From: Megalobrama amblycephala
Lineage: Eukaryota; Chordata; Actinopteri; Cypriniformes; Xenocyprididae
Assembly (NCBI RefSeq): GCF_018812025.1
Contig: NC_063066.1
Location: 4,528,382 to 4,592,381 of the forward strand
DNA: 64,000 nt
Direction: 5' to 3'
Both the position numbers and the translations under genes were made by a program. This document shows, one piece after another, positions 1 to 10,933 of the stretch. Numbering within the stretch: position 1 is the stretch's first letter; every line of letters starts with the position of its first letter. The notes beneath the pieces were generated by a model. The model ran no database searches. It had not been told where the DNA came from and was given only the letters and a program-made list of their open reading frames with translations.

Positions 1-1228
1 AGAAACCTGAGTGAATGACTCAAACTGTGCGTTCACATTTACCTTTCTTCTATGAATTTTCGTGGGCAAAATCCAGACATTTCAATAGGAATCCATGCGA
101 TTGGCAATCTCGCATGAGGGAAAAAGATTTCCCCACATCAGGGGGTCAAGTTGGTCATTTTCTTTTGGTCAAATTCACTATGTTGACCAAAAGAAACCTA
201 CTTGGTCTTGGTCTTGGTCTTGGTCTTTTATCGAATATTTCTTCATCTAAAGTACTAAAAGAATTGTTAATGGAATAATTAAGCAACAGAATCATTAAAA
301 GGATTTTAAATTAAATTATTTACGATTTCCATGCCTTTAGCCATTAGAAACCTACGCAGCTCTAGTAGTGATCAAATCAGATTTTTGAGGTAAAAGCCAC
401 TAACAGTGTTGTGATCTCAGCTAATAGTTATTAACACATAACGCTTCAGAGCAACTAAAAGGTGAGAGTTAGCCTCATACTGCTGAAGTCTGGAGTGAGT
501 TTCCTTCCTGACAGTCTCTTTGGAGTGTGTATTATTACTCACACATTTGTATGACATTAGGCACTGCTGGTCTACTGAGAATAAACTGCAGTACCTGCCA
601 AACAGCACGAGGACGTTGACCTTTTTGGTAAAATTCTCACATTAGAGTGTCTCGGTGTAAAAAAAAAGTGTTCATGAATTGTGCATGGCGTGAAGAGGGA
701 GCCGTCAGTGAGTTTCAAAACACATCAGGGTATTTTGCGTCTCTCATTAAATGAATAAATAATAAATAAACAAAATTAGCATTGCAGCAGCTGGTCCCGT
801 ACGCCGCTTAACGACTGTAGCAACTGTCACGACAACAAACTGTGATTTGGATAATTAGGTTTCCAGGATAATCCGCCTTTCTGATTATAGGATTTATTTA
901 TAACCAAATGCAATGGCTGCCTTTACAACCTCACACTGCTAGTGCAAAGTGAGACTCTTATGTAGTGTTTGTTCTTCAAACTTACACAGTATCAAGTCTG
1001 CATAAGATTGCATTGGATGAACAGGATTTACAGTATGATGAAAGCATAATATATAACCCTGACCTTTCTCTGAAGGGGTTTGTTTTGAGATAATCAGTGG
1101 ACTGTACATTATCTTTCTTATTACACAGAAACAAACTAAAATGAACAAATAAATGGATGTGAAATATTGAACTGAGTTGATATTAATTATGCAAGAAGGA
1201 AAAAAAAAAAAAACTATATGGTCTTCTT
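1..1228. other. Intron 4 DNA without a recognised feature, small 6-bp repeat
   Basis: Slit3 intron 4. The only simple structure is four tandem copies of CTTGGT at 201-224. The open frame at 15-278 runs through that repeat and has no family resemblance. Runs of A at 660-668 and 1200-1213 are ordinary. Confidence 0.4.
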
Positions 1229-2049
1229 GTTTTAGCTGGTCAGACTGGTTTTAACCCTATGGTGCTGTTGGGTTGTTTTTGCCAAAAAAAAAATGTTTTC
1301 TTTTTTTTTTTACTTCATTGGAATGGTACGCAACTTGGTAAAGGTTTTGGCACTTGTTGTGTAAATAAACACATGAAAAAAAGTCATGGATATGATTTGA
1401 AAAGGTTAAATGGTCCTGAAAAAAAATAGTCACACTTGTATTGTTCGAGGTCAAAAATAAGCACATTGGAGATGAATGGGAGACTAATTTCATCTATTGG
1501 AAACATTTGGTACTGCACATAAACAAATTCTTGCTGAAAGCTCATTATTTGAGATATCAACCTCAAATTTGGAACACAGCTTGTTTATATTTATAGCTTT
1601 GATTTTAGAGTAAAATGTGTTTTTGAAAATATATAATTCATATAAAAACTGAAAATGGCATTTTTGTTCATTTTTCATAACAATAAATGTAAATTTTTTT
1701 TCCTTTCACCAATAATCTGCCTAGTATCGACCTTAAAAAGAGACCAAACTTAACTTTAATTTTCAAGTCCATGCTCAAAAAGTGAATAAATGGATCATAA
1801 CAACTGCATAAATATAATTTACTACCATAAAATCCACTAAAAATACAAAACATTAAATAAAAAACATTATTAAACTAAAATATACTACAATCATTTCAAT
1901 GAAATAAAAAATGTGGTCATTTTTGACCAACACGCAAACAACACCAGGGGGTATTGGGCACTTTACAGCTGTTCAGGCTGGGATAACAGCTGGCAGCTTA
2001 AGCCCAATCTAGATTTGGAGACCATCTTAAACCAAGCTAAAACCAGCTG
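1229..2049. mobile_element. Palindromic 'ccagctaa' MITE split by a younger insertion
   Basis: The left piece at 1229-1254 (TTTTAGCTGGTCAGACTGG) and the right piece at about 1956-2049 (containing CAGCTGTTCAGGCTGGGA and AAACCAAGCTAAAACCAGCT) are halves of a common fish palindromic repeat, also present intact at 19070-19206. The middle is a separate element. It is non-autonomous with no coding capacity. Confidence 0.6.
1255..1951. mobile_element. Short DNA transposon remnant with imperfect terminal inverted repeats
   Basis: The left end reads CCCTATGGTGCTGTTGGGTT and the reverse complement of the right end reads CCCCCTGGTGTTGTTTGCGT, a diverged inverted repeat. It sits inside the 'ccagctaa' repeat. 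TTAA precedes the left end but TATT follows the right end, so the target duplication is either mutated or not TTAA. The interior is AT-rich and has no transposase. Confidence 0.5.
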
Positions 2050-3422
2050 AGTCTGTTTTTGTAATAGACGTTGGAATGATAAGAGTGACATGTAACCAGC
2101 TTGTCTATGCACAGTAATGTTGGTTAATTATAGCTTAGCAGACATCATGAACACATATTTGATGGCAGAATGCTGTGATAGACTAATTAGAATCAAGTAC
2201 TCAAGACTGGCATGTAACAGTCAAGCATAATCTCCTGTGATACAAGGCGTAACATATAAATATTAGACAAAATATCATCGTAAACCATTTTTTAGAGAGT
2301 GACAAAACAAGCAGATCTACTTTTTTCCCCAGTCTATTTGGAAGACAGGAATTGGATTACGGTTTAATGAATGTGTGTGCGCTGTTCCTCTGAGGATGGG
2401 AGGAAGTGTTGTCAGGGCTCCAGTTCCGTGACCTTGGGCCAGGAGCGAGTGTAACCAGGTGAGGGCCTGGCGGGGCCCAGCCAGGCGGCTCAGTTTTCAC
2501 TCAGCAAATTTCATTAATACGGGCTCCCCAAAGAGCCTTTCATCTCCACAGTCAAAAGCTCTTCCGGACTAAGCGAGCTCATTTATTGAGAAGCAGGGCT
2601 GTGCTACTTAAAGATGGTGCTCGGTTATTACTGGAACCCAAGGCATTTTTTCGGGTGATTAATGTGTGTGTGTGTGTGTGTGACTGTGGGAGCAAGTGAC
2701 TGCATCAGAGAGTATAATTCTCGGAAATAAGTACTTATAGCTGCAGTCAGTCTATGTAAGCTAATGTGCTCTGAAAGTGAGGAACTGTTCCTGCTCTGAT
2801 GGGATTGTTTAAGTGCTATGATGTGCAATGTGTCTTGTGCGAGAGGACACTGCAGGTCAGGACACTCTCAAGGCTAATTGAAGGCAATGAGGCCTTGCTG
2901 CTTGAAACAAGGGTTGCCACTTTAAAAACAAACGGGGCTACGTTACAGAGCTAACCGTTTACATATAGAAAGCAGGCATGCCAATCAAACAGCCATACAC
3001 CATGCTTTATCTCATTATCAGAAACCCTCTAGGGACAAATATGTAAAGTACTCCCTTCAAAGCTGTGAAAACATCCAACGTTACAATAACATGGCACAGA
3101 CTCCTTGAACTTTCGCACCCTAAGTATTAAATCATTCAAACAAATGACAGAATAATACTTCAGGCTAAGATAAACAAATACTGGTTCTAAATGTCGAAAC
3201 CACTCAAATATGAAAATTGCGTTACGTATCTTCATGTTATGACATACCAAAACTGTGAGACTTTCTTTATTTGTTTCTTTAATGGAAGAAGGACTTTTGA
3301 GGAATGTTCTGTACGTAAGAATAACATAAGAAGTGATTGAGGACTGAGGCTGTCTTTTCAATGAATCGGTTGTTGCTGTGCACAAAACTGGTCTGAATGT
3401 TTTGTTCATGAATCAGACTGAC
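2050..3422. other. Intron 4 DNA; GC-richer unique block and a short GT microsatellite
   Basis: There is a (GT)n tract at about 2663-2682. The stretch 2370-2610 is non-repetitive, GC-richer than its surroundings and contains homeodomain-type ATTA cores; it may be a conserved non-coding element, but only comparison with other fish can tell. The minus-strand open frame at 3029-3409 resembles no family. Confidence 0.35.
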
Positions 3423-3426
3423 TTAA

Positions 3427-4564
3427 AGGGGTCATGAATTGAGAAATCAACTTTTCCTTGAGCTTTTGAAATATAAGAGGTCATCGTATTATAAGAATAT
3501 CCTGTAAGTTTCAGAACTGAAAACTCCTTTTATTGACACCAGACCCAGCAGACGACTGATCCTGGAATGTGCCTAGATAGGCGAAACGCCGTCTCCGCAG
3601 AAGAAATCAACATCAACGTCTACTTCATCATTGCAGCATTAGCCCTGCCCACTGGAGAGAAGAGCGATACAGGACTAAAATAACATTACCTTTCAAAAGA
3701 TCCTAAATGCTAGGAATACGGTTATTTATTTTCAACAATGTGAATGTCTCAGTTGTGCTTTATTTATTCGTATTCAGTACATTTCACTCTGGATTCTTTG
3801 GTAAATCAATCACATTTCAGCACAGGCTTTGCAAACACACTTTTACAATATGGACTCGACAGTAATGCAACAACATGTAAGTAACTGTTAATTCTAATGC
3901 CTGATCGGATATGAAATGATTCATGTACAGCCAGATGTTATTTGTCTATGTGTCAGTAAATCAAACCAGTGACTAAATGGTCACATTCATGTTGTTTCTC
4001 TTAGTAGGATGCAAATAATCTGCTATTTAAACGGTGATTAAATTATAGATAGAAAGCAATCAAAGAACGCTCCCTTTACCATCGCTGGACCTGTCAATCA
4101 AACAGCGAGAGTTTATCAGCGATAGTTTTTTTTTTTTTCAACTAATCTCTTAGTTTGAGTTGCAATGATGAGATCACTGCTTTCATGCGCTTAACAATAT
4201 GTCTGTGATCGGCTTCAGTCTTCATCACTGCAATCTTTCATGCCACAATCTAAATATAATGCTGTAGATCTAAATGTAACGCAACACTTTTCACGATTAG
4301 TAAACCTTGAGAACTGTAATAGTAAGTTTTCGAGAGAGTAATACTTAGATACTTCATATATAATGATGTTAGCCAATCACAGCAGTGGGCGTTTACACTG
4401 AAGTCTCACAGCAGACACGCCCCTTCAAACAAAGCGTTCAAAGGTAGGAAAAATGCCTTTTATTTCTAATTAATGACAATTTTTGATGTAAAAAGCATAC
4501 TAACATCATAAGTGCACCCCAGGAAACATTATAAAACAATAAAAAAATGAAGTTCATGAAACCT
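3427..4564. mobile_element. TTAA-flanked non-autonomous element, about 1.1 kb
   Basis: TTAA at 3423-3426 and 4565-4568 brackets an element starting AGGGGTCATGAATTGAG and ending GAAGTTCATGAAACCT, which pair as inverted repeats. The structure TTAA-AGG...CCT-TTAA recurs at several sites in this window. Nothing inside codes for protein. Confidence 0.65.
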
Positions 4565-4689
4565 TTAATTCACTGACTCGATGATGCAGTACTAGCAGTG
4601 ATCAGAAGGCTTCAGAAGATTTGGCAACACTGAAAGCTTCAGTCCCTCTTCATTGTAACAGAATGGAAAAGACTGAACAGTATTTTTCC

Positions 4690-4790
4690 AAATTTCTCTT
4701 TTTGCATTCCACAGAAAAATGAATGGAAGTTAGTTTGAAATGACATGAGGGTGAAAAAATTAACAGTTTTTTTGGGGGGGTGAACTAATC
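4690..4790. repeat. End fragment of an abundant 'agttcaccc' repeat
   Basis: The segment containing TTTGCATTCCACAGAAAAA and TTTGAAATGACATGAGGGTG is the familiar right-hand end of the fish repeat whose other end (AAGTTCACCCAAAAATGAAA) is seen at 21211. It is truncated at the left. Confidence 0.5.
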
Positions 4791-4799
4791 TAAAGCAGA

Positions 4800-7275
4800 G
4801 CTTGTTCCCAAATCATTTTATAAAAGTTCCCTTAAAGATGGGAATGCCACACATTGAATCTTCCTGGAGCCGCATGTCTTCCACAGCAAATCATCAAACA
4901 TGTGAATCATCAAAAAAAAAAAAAAGGCGACAGTTTTGCCACCAGAGCCAATGTCAAGCCTTCAGCAGTGTTTCCTTAGCAACTGTCTTTGGGAATCCTG
5001 GAGCCAAAGGAGGTTCTTAAGGGATTGAGTTTGGTGTGATAGATTTACAGTGATGATAAAAAAAATCCTCTTGAGATTTATGAAACTGTTTTTGTTTTTG
5101 TTCTAGACAATGGTTTTGTCACAAAGCATGGGGGGTAATTACATGAGGGTTGTTAAAGAACATAATGTCTGTGCAAATTCAGGACGATTAACGCAATTAA
5201 CTGAAAATAGACTAGTACCACTTGGAACCCTTGTAAGTTTGCAGTTTATTACATACAATCAATCACAGAAAAAAGATGAGCTGATTTTTTCCAGTAAGAT
5301 CTGTTCCAAATCATGTGATTTAAAAAATATATACACTACTAATGGAGACTGTCTCTAAATGTCATTTAATAACCAATGACACTGACTGAGTAATGATTCT
5401 GCAGGAACCACACTAGTCTACCAAGACTGGGCTCCCCATTCCAGACCAGCCCACTGAATTAAAGCAGCTTTGGGGGGCTGTGTCAGGATTAAAGCCCTTG
5501 TTCCAGGAATCCTGGCGTTAATGAATGTCATAATTAGAATCAGAGAGCCTTTGCTCAGTGAAGTTCACAGTCCCAGGCATTACACCATGTAATTTGACTT
5601 GTTTATCCCAAAGACGCCTGGCAGCTGCCCATAGTGGCTTCCACTGCAGTGAGTCAACGGCGAGGGACGCCTCCTGCCTTCGCGACTATCGCTGCCATGA
5701 CATCACAATGCCACATTTCTGTCTCCGTTATTCCTGCTATTCAGGAGGTGCTTGGCACAGGGAAGGAGACGGGATCTCTGAGTATGGCTTTGGCAGCCCT
5801 AAGCCAGACCTATCTGCACTCTTCCCACAGGAATCCAGCTAGAAAATAAGCGGGATTAAATAATCCAGGATTAGAAATGTACGTTTGATTTTCAAGGGAG
5901 AGAATGGAAGCCCCAAACCACAGGTCTGTCAACTGCTCCGTTGACACGTCGTAAAAAAACAGCGTCTGCCACTTCGCGCTGGCCTCAGTTTGGAAGCCAT
6001 AACTCTCTCCCGTCATATTAAAAAGTGGGCCAGTCTGGAAGCGAATCAGACGCACGTGCATTAGCGGTCTCTCAGGCGCCTTGATTAGGCTTCGTTAAAA
6101 GAGCCTTATAGGTGAAACGCGGGCTCAATTAGCGTGTCGAGAATCTTGGGGGTTAATTGTCGGGGCCACAGGAAACGGCGAAGACTTTAGTGTTACTACG
6201 TGTGTTGAGATAAGCTCGAGGCCCGGCCCGGTCTCGAAGCACAAAACATCCACAAATGGCTCACGGCTTGTGCTAATCACCCGCAATTACAAAGCCTTAC
6301 AGAAACAAACGCATGAAGCCTAATGAGACGTTGAGATTTGTTTCTGTACAGATAGAAGAGGTCAGCTGAACCACATGAAGAAAAACACTTTGCCGGTCAG
6401 GGTCAGTGGTGATTACTGAGCCTGCGGCCTAGACATGTACCCTCTCTAAGGACCATTAACGCCACATGGACTGTTCTCTCCTGGCTCCTTATATTTCTGA
6501 GAAGTCTTCACACACACACACATCCACCAACATGACAGTGCCCAGACACCTTTCATAAAACAGTATGACCATATGAGGGAGAGACTTCGCAGCACCTTGT
6601 GTGCAGTGGCTGTCAGGGCCACAAAAGGAACTTAATTAATCTCACATGCTTTTAAATGTGAAGACTTGATGCATCGCTTGGAAAAAATGGGAGAAATGCA
6701 AAATATGCTCTTTGAGGTCATCACGTACACACCAGATGACTGCAAAGCACTCAAGTCATGTCCACCCCTAGCCAACGCTCTTGGATAGAGGTGTCGAGAA
6801 CTAACGGATATTAAGATTTCCTCCGTGTTTGTCTCACATTGTAAATATGTAGGTGGATCTGCCTAGTGACATACATGATGTTAAATCAAAGGACACTCTA
6901 TCAGCAGAGCAGCCCCAACTAAAACTTCCCAATGCCTCCTCATCCAACAGCTAATCAACATAAGGACACACCTAATAAAAGCCTGACATATATGTACTCC
7001 TCAGGGTCGGGAGGGTCTTAAGAGGGAGATAAGATCAACGTGGCTGTAATCCGTGGCGTATACTACAATTTCTCTTCAATTGCAAGTTGTCACTCTTGTT
7101 TTTCTTGCCCCATTTCTCTCATGTGCCCTTGAGAAAATTCCTGACTATGATGAAAATGATCATAGAAAGGACTATTTCTTTATTAAAATCAAGATGAAAT
7201 TATATCATGAAAAATGACTGCAATTGATATATACTACCATTGAAATTTTGAAATGTTCAATGTCGCACTACTTAA
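4800..7275. other. Intron 4 DNA, mostly unique; candidate conserved block 5390-6480
   Basis: The stretch 5390-6480 is repeat-free, moderately GC-rich and rich in AATTAG and TTAATTG-type cores, the look of a developmental-gene enhancer region. Short open frames here (for example 5810-6061 minus, 5558-5842 plus) overlap in several frames and match nothing known. No promoter or RNA gene is visible. Confidence 0.35.
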
Positions 7276-7280
7276 GGATA

Positions 7281-7781
7281 CATTTTATTTCGATGGTCCA
7301 CTACAACTATAAGTAACTACATGTCAACTAACTCTCATTAGAGTATTAGTAAACTGGGTAGCACTTTATTTTACAGTCCTGTTCCCCATTTGCATACTAT
7401 GTACTTGCAATAACTAGGTACTAACCCTGAACCTACCCCTAAACCTAACCTTAACCCATGTAGTTACATTATATTACCCAGTACTCTATTAGGTAAGTAC
7501 ACTGCAAGTATACATACTATAGAACAAAGTGCAACCGTAAACTGTTAGAAGACTGTTAGATTAGGGTTAAGTTTAAGGGTTTGGGTTAGTAGACGCCGAC
7601 ATGTTTTTTGCAAAGTTACTTAATATAATGTCTGTTGAGGAGCATCAAAATAAAATGTTAGCAGATATTAAGCCGGAAGTTTATTAGTACTCTAATGAGA
7701 GTTAGTTTACATGTAGTTGCAGAGTTACTTGTAGTTAGTAGAAGAATGTCTAAAGTGGAACATCAAAATAAAGTGTTACCC
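7281..7781. repeat. Dispersed 'aagtaactttgcaac' repeat with a second repeat inserted
   Basis: The left arm (CATTTTATTTCGATGGTCCA, then GTCAACTAACTCTCATTAGA) and the right arm (CTCTAATGAGAGTTAGTTTA, then CATCAAAATAAAGTGTTACC) are inverted copies of each other. Between them, 7356-7536 is a second palindromic repeat running from GGTAGCACTTTATTTTACAG to AGAACAAAGTGCAACC. A second copy of the outer family is at 10934. Confidence 0.6.
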
Positions 7782-7783
7782 TA

Positions 7784-8008
7784 CTTAATATTTTTGTGGA
7801 AAACATGATATTTTTTTTTTTTCTTTTTTTTTTTTTCAGGATTCTTTGATGAATAGAAAGTTCAGAAGAACAGCATTTATATTTATATTTTGTAACTTTG
7901 ATGCATCTGAATTTGATGCATCCTTGCTGAAAAACAATTAATTTCTTTAAAAACAAACAAATAAACAACAACACTTGATGACCCCAAAATTTGAAATGGT
8001 AGTGTATG
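7784..8008. repeat. AT-rich dispersed repeat, partial copy
   Basis: Contains TTCAGGATTCTTTGATGAAT, AGAACAGCATTTATATTTA and the terminal motif ACCCCAAAATTTGAAATGGT. The same family appears at 14590-15425 and 34235-34765. It directly abuts the previous repeat. Confidence 0.6.
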
Positions 8009-8449
8009 TGAAAACAAATATTATAAGCAATATCCTGTTTTATTTTAGATTTTTAAAGAAGTTGCTGCTTAATTTCTTATTGCCTCAACATGTCAAGACT
8101 CTTAAGTGTAGTAAACAGAAAATAGAGAAAATGTATAATAAAAATGTTTAATGTATAAATTGAATACCTCTGTAAGCAATAACACTTTATTATCACCACA
8201 TCATTGATATAATTAGTTCCATGCATTATCAAACATGGTGAGTAATAATTATTATTTAGAGCCTCTACTAAAATTATGAAAAGTTCGTCTTCTCAAGAGA
8301 TTTTGGGCCAGATTTTCGTGACATATTTATCTAGACAAGCTCCAGACAAGCTCCGAAAATGTAAAACATTTGAAAATACATTTTGTTTTTACTTTTTACA
8401 ATGATTTCAAACTTCCCTTTCCATGTTCCAATTGAAAATCAAAACTTAA

Positions 8450-9225
8450 AGTATTAGTTCACTTTGAAATGAAAATTACCCCAAGCTTTACTCACCCTCA
8501 AGCCATAGGTGTATATGACTTTCTTCTTTCTGACAAACATAATCGCAGAAATATTAATAAATATCCTGACGCATCCAAGCTTTATAATTGCAGAGACAGG
8601 GATCAATGAGTATGAGCTGAAGAAAGTGCATCCATCCACATCCATCCATCATAAACATACTCCACAAGGCTCCAGAGGGATTATAAAGGCCTTTTGAAGT
8701 GAAGTGATGTGTTTGTGTAAGAAAAATATCCATATTTACTTTCCTGTAGCTCAGTGGTTAGAGCATAGCACTAGCAATGCCAAAGGTCATGGGTTCGATC
8801 CCAAGGATTGCACATACTCAGATACAAATGTATAGTATAATGCAATGTAAGTCGCTTTGGATAAAAGCATCTGCCAAATGCATAAATGTAAATGTAAATA
8901 TTTAACAAGTTATGAAGTAAAATATCTATCTTGCACATGAGCCGGCCTCCATATTCAATGTACGCAGAAAGTGTAAAACTCATCCAGTTCACAAAGCTTA
9001 CACTACGTCCTACGCCTTCCCTATTCAACTTACGGAAAAAGTGTAACTGACGTGACACCAGTTTACACTTTCTTTGCAACTTCAATACGGAAGGCGATCT
9101 GGAGGAAGCTACATATTTTACTCCATTACTTAAATATGGATTTTTTTTTTTTTTTTACACAAAAGCATCGCTTCGCATCAGAAGGCCTTTATTAACCCCC
9201 CAGAGCCGTGTGGAGCACATATTTT
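8450..9225. mobile_element. TTAA-flanked long-palindrome element carrying a SINE
   Basis: TTAA at 8446-8449 precedes AGTATTAGTTCACTTTGAAA. The arm at about 8658-8738 (CCACAAGGCTCCAGAGGGAT, then AAAATATCCATATTTA) pairs with 9131-9219 (TAAATATGGATTT, then CAGAGCCGTGTGGAG). A tRNA-derived SINE interrupts the element between the arms. The right outer end is degraded, so its exact limit is uncertain. Confidence 0.6.
8739..8897 (+). repeat. tRNA-derived SINE with L2-like tail
   Basis: The head resembles a tRNA with a box A-like TAGCTCAGTGGTTAGAGCA and a box B GGTTCGATCCC. The tail contains TAAGTCGCTTTGGATAAAAG and a short TAAATG repeat, as in fish SINEs that borrow a LINE 3' end. ATATTTA at 8732-8738 and 8898-8904 is a likely target duplication. 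It is not a tRNA gene: there is no acceptor pairing and it carries the SINE tail. Confidence 0.75.
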
Positions 9226-10933
9226 CGAGCTATTTTTCTAACTAGACTCTGGTGCTGTCCCACTCTTTAAAAATGGACAGAGAGTCCAGTTGAGCTGCAG
9301 TGTAAAGTCACATGACGACTAAGCATCCAATAACCCGCAGTCCTCAGAAAACAAAGTGTAAAATCTGCGGCAGACAGCGCACAGCCAGATACTGTTCTGC
9401 GGTTTACAGCAGAACGAAAAAGACTTAAACTTTTATTTTCTTAGGTTTATAACATTGCAACACTGTCATCAAGACTCTGGGAATTGGGGATCTCAGTTTT
9501 CGCTTAGCATTACCCTTCTTTCTCCATGATTAATAGGTGCAAGTAAATATATTTTTTATGAAATTGAGAAAACAGATCGAGGCAAAGTAATGTGGTGGTT
9601 TGTGCCCAAGTCAAACAAGACACATGTTGTTCTGGAATCATCTCCCTTTGGTTACTCCAAAATCCCCTCGCCCCAGCACACCCTTTGGGTGCAAAAGAAT
9701 CGCCTCAACCTCCTCTTTAACTTGTGCTTTTCCCATTCCCACTTTAGGATGAAGCCATTTTTATGCTCTTTGTAAATAAGGAATAAAGTTTATTGGACGT
9801 GGCGCTGGCGCTGATCGCATCGTGTCGTGTTTCGCATTCATCTCTCCCTCCAGCTTCTCGAGGAAACCACTGTCATCTTTTTTCAATGCTGTACGCTTAC
9901 ACAAATGTCTTTGTAAGAAACATAATTTTCCTTCTTTTTTTCTTTCAAGCGTCTGCAGTGGGAAAAGGCTACTTCATTGCAGCCTCTATTTATTTTCTTT
10001 CTTATTCAGGTTGTTTGTATATTGCACTAAGCCACTGTTGATAACGATTCCCAAGGCTAATAGGGACTCAAGCTTTTCCGGCTCTGTTATTTTCATCTTC
10101 GAAAGCTCAGTTAGCCATTTCTGCGACACATGGCATAATGATCTACTTGTGATTACAGACCCTCTCGGGGCACGTGGATGTCACTTCATAGTGCGTCTTG
10201 CATTGTTCGTGAGCCAAGTGTGGAGGAAGGAAGTGAATCACATACATCTCCCTCCAGAGTCCTGATCATAGGAATAAAAACTCTTGTTTTGTTTTTCTAG
10301 GCAACATCTGCAGTGTGTTGAAGGTCACTAGAGAAGGCTGGGTGGACAGCTCATTCTCCCACACGCCTTTGGTGTTACTTTACAGTATTTATTTGATTAC
10401 AAATGAATAGTGTTATCCACCAAAGCATAGTTTTTTTTTTTTCTTTTGACAAAAGCGCCCTTTAAAGTATCCTTTTAATTTAATCAACATTTCATCGTGC
10501 CATTGTCATTAAATCAATTTTAGCCTGGCTAAAATGGCATCTAATTTTAGTTGACAAAAATAGCATTTTATTTGAAGAGAAATATTCAAGAATATTCAAG
10601 CATTTTACATATCCTATATATTACAAAGACACAAAAAATGGCTTCGTCGTAAAGGGCTAATGGGAAAAACATACAAACACAAGTTAAAACACAAGTGGTT
10701 CTGGGATAACCAGAGGGAAAATATTCCAGAACAACTTCTGTAACGGAAAGAGCGTATTCACAGCGTCACATTCTGATTAGAGCGTAACTTTGTTCAGATT
10801 CACTTGTGCATTCTGCATCATTTTGTGCAAATAAAGTTGTAATATTGCATTTATGTTGTTCATATATCTGTTTAATCTCATATTTGCATTTACAGTACGT
10901 CAGAAGATTATCACCATTACATGCAATTTTCAT
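9226..10933. other. Intron 4 DNA without a recognised feature
   Basis: Two overlapping plus-strand open frames at 9793-10265 (82 and 147 codons) share no recognisable domain and I treat them as chance. Part of 9800-10260 is unique and T-rich. No repeat ends are obvious. Confidence 0.3.

Noticed and set aside
3029..3409. 126-codon minus-strand open frame
   Set aside because: No family resemblance and no splice support in the intron.
8743..8815. tRNA gene
   Set aside because: Only box A and box B resemblance, no acceptor stem pairing, and a SINE tail with target duplication follows.
9793..10265. Two overlapping plus-strand open frames of 82 and 147 codons
   Set aside because: Neither has a recognisable domain, the pair overlaps in different frames, and composition is Phe/Ser/Cys-rich as expected from T-rich DNA.
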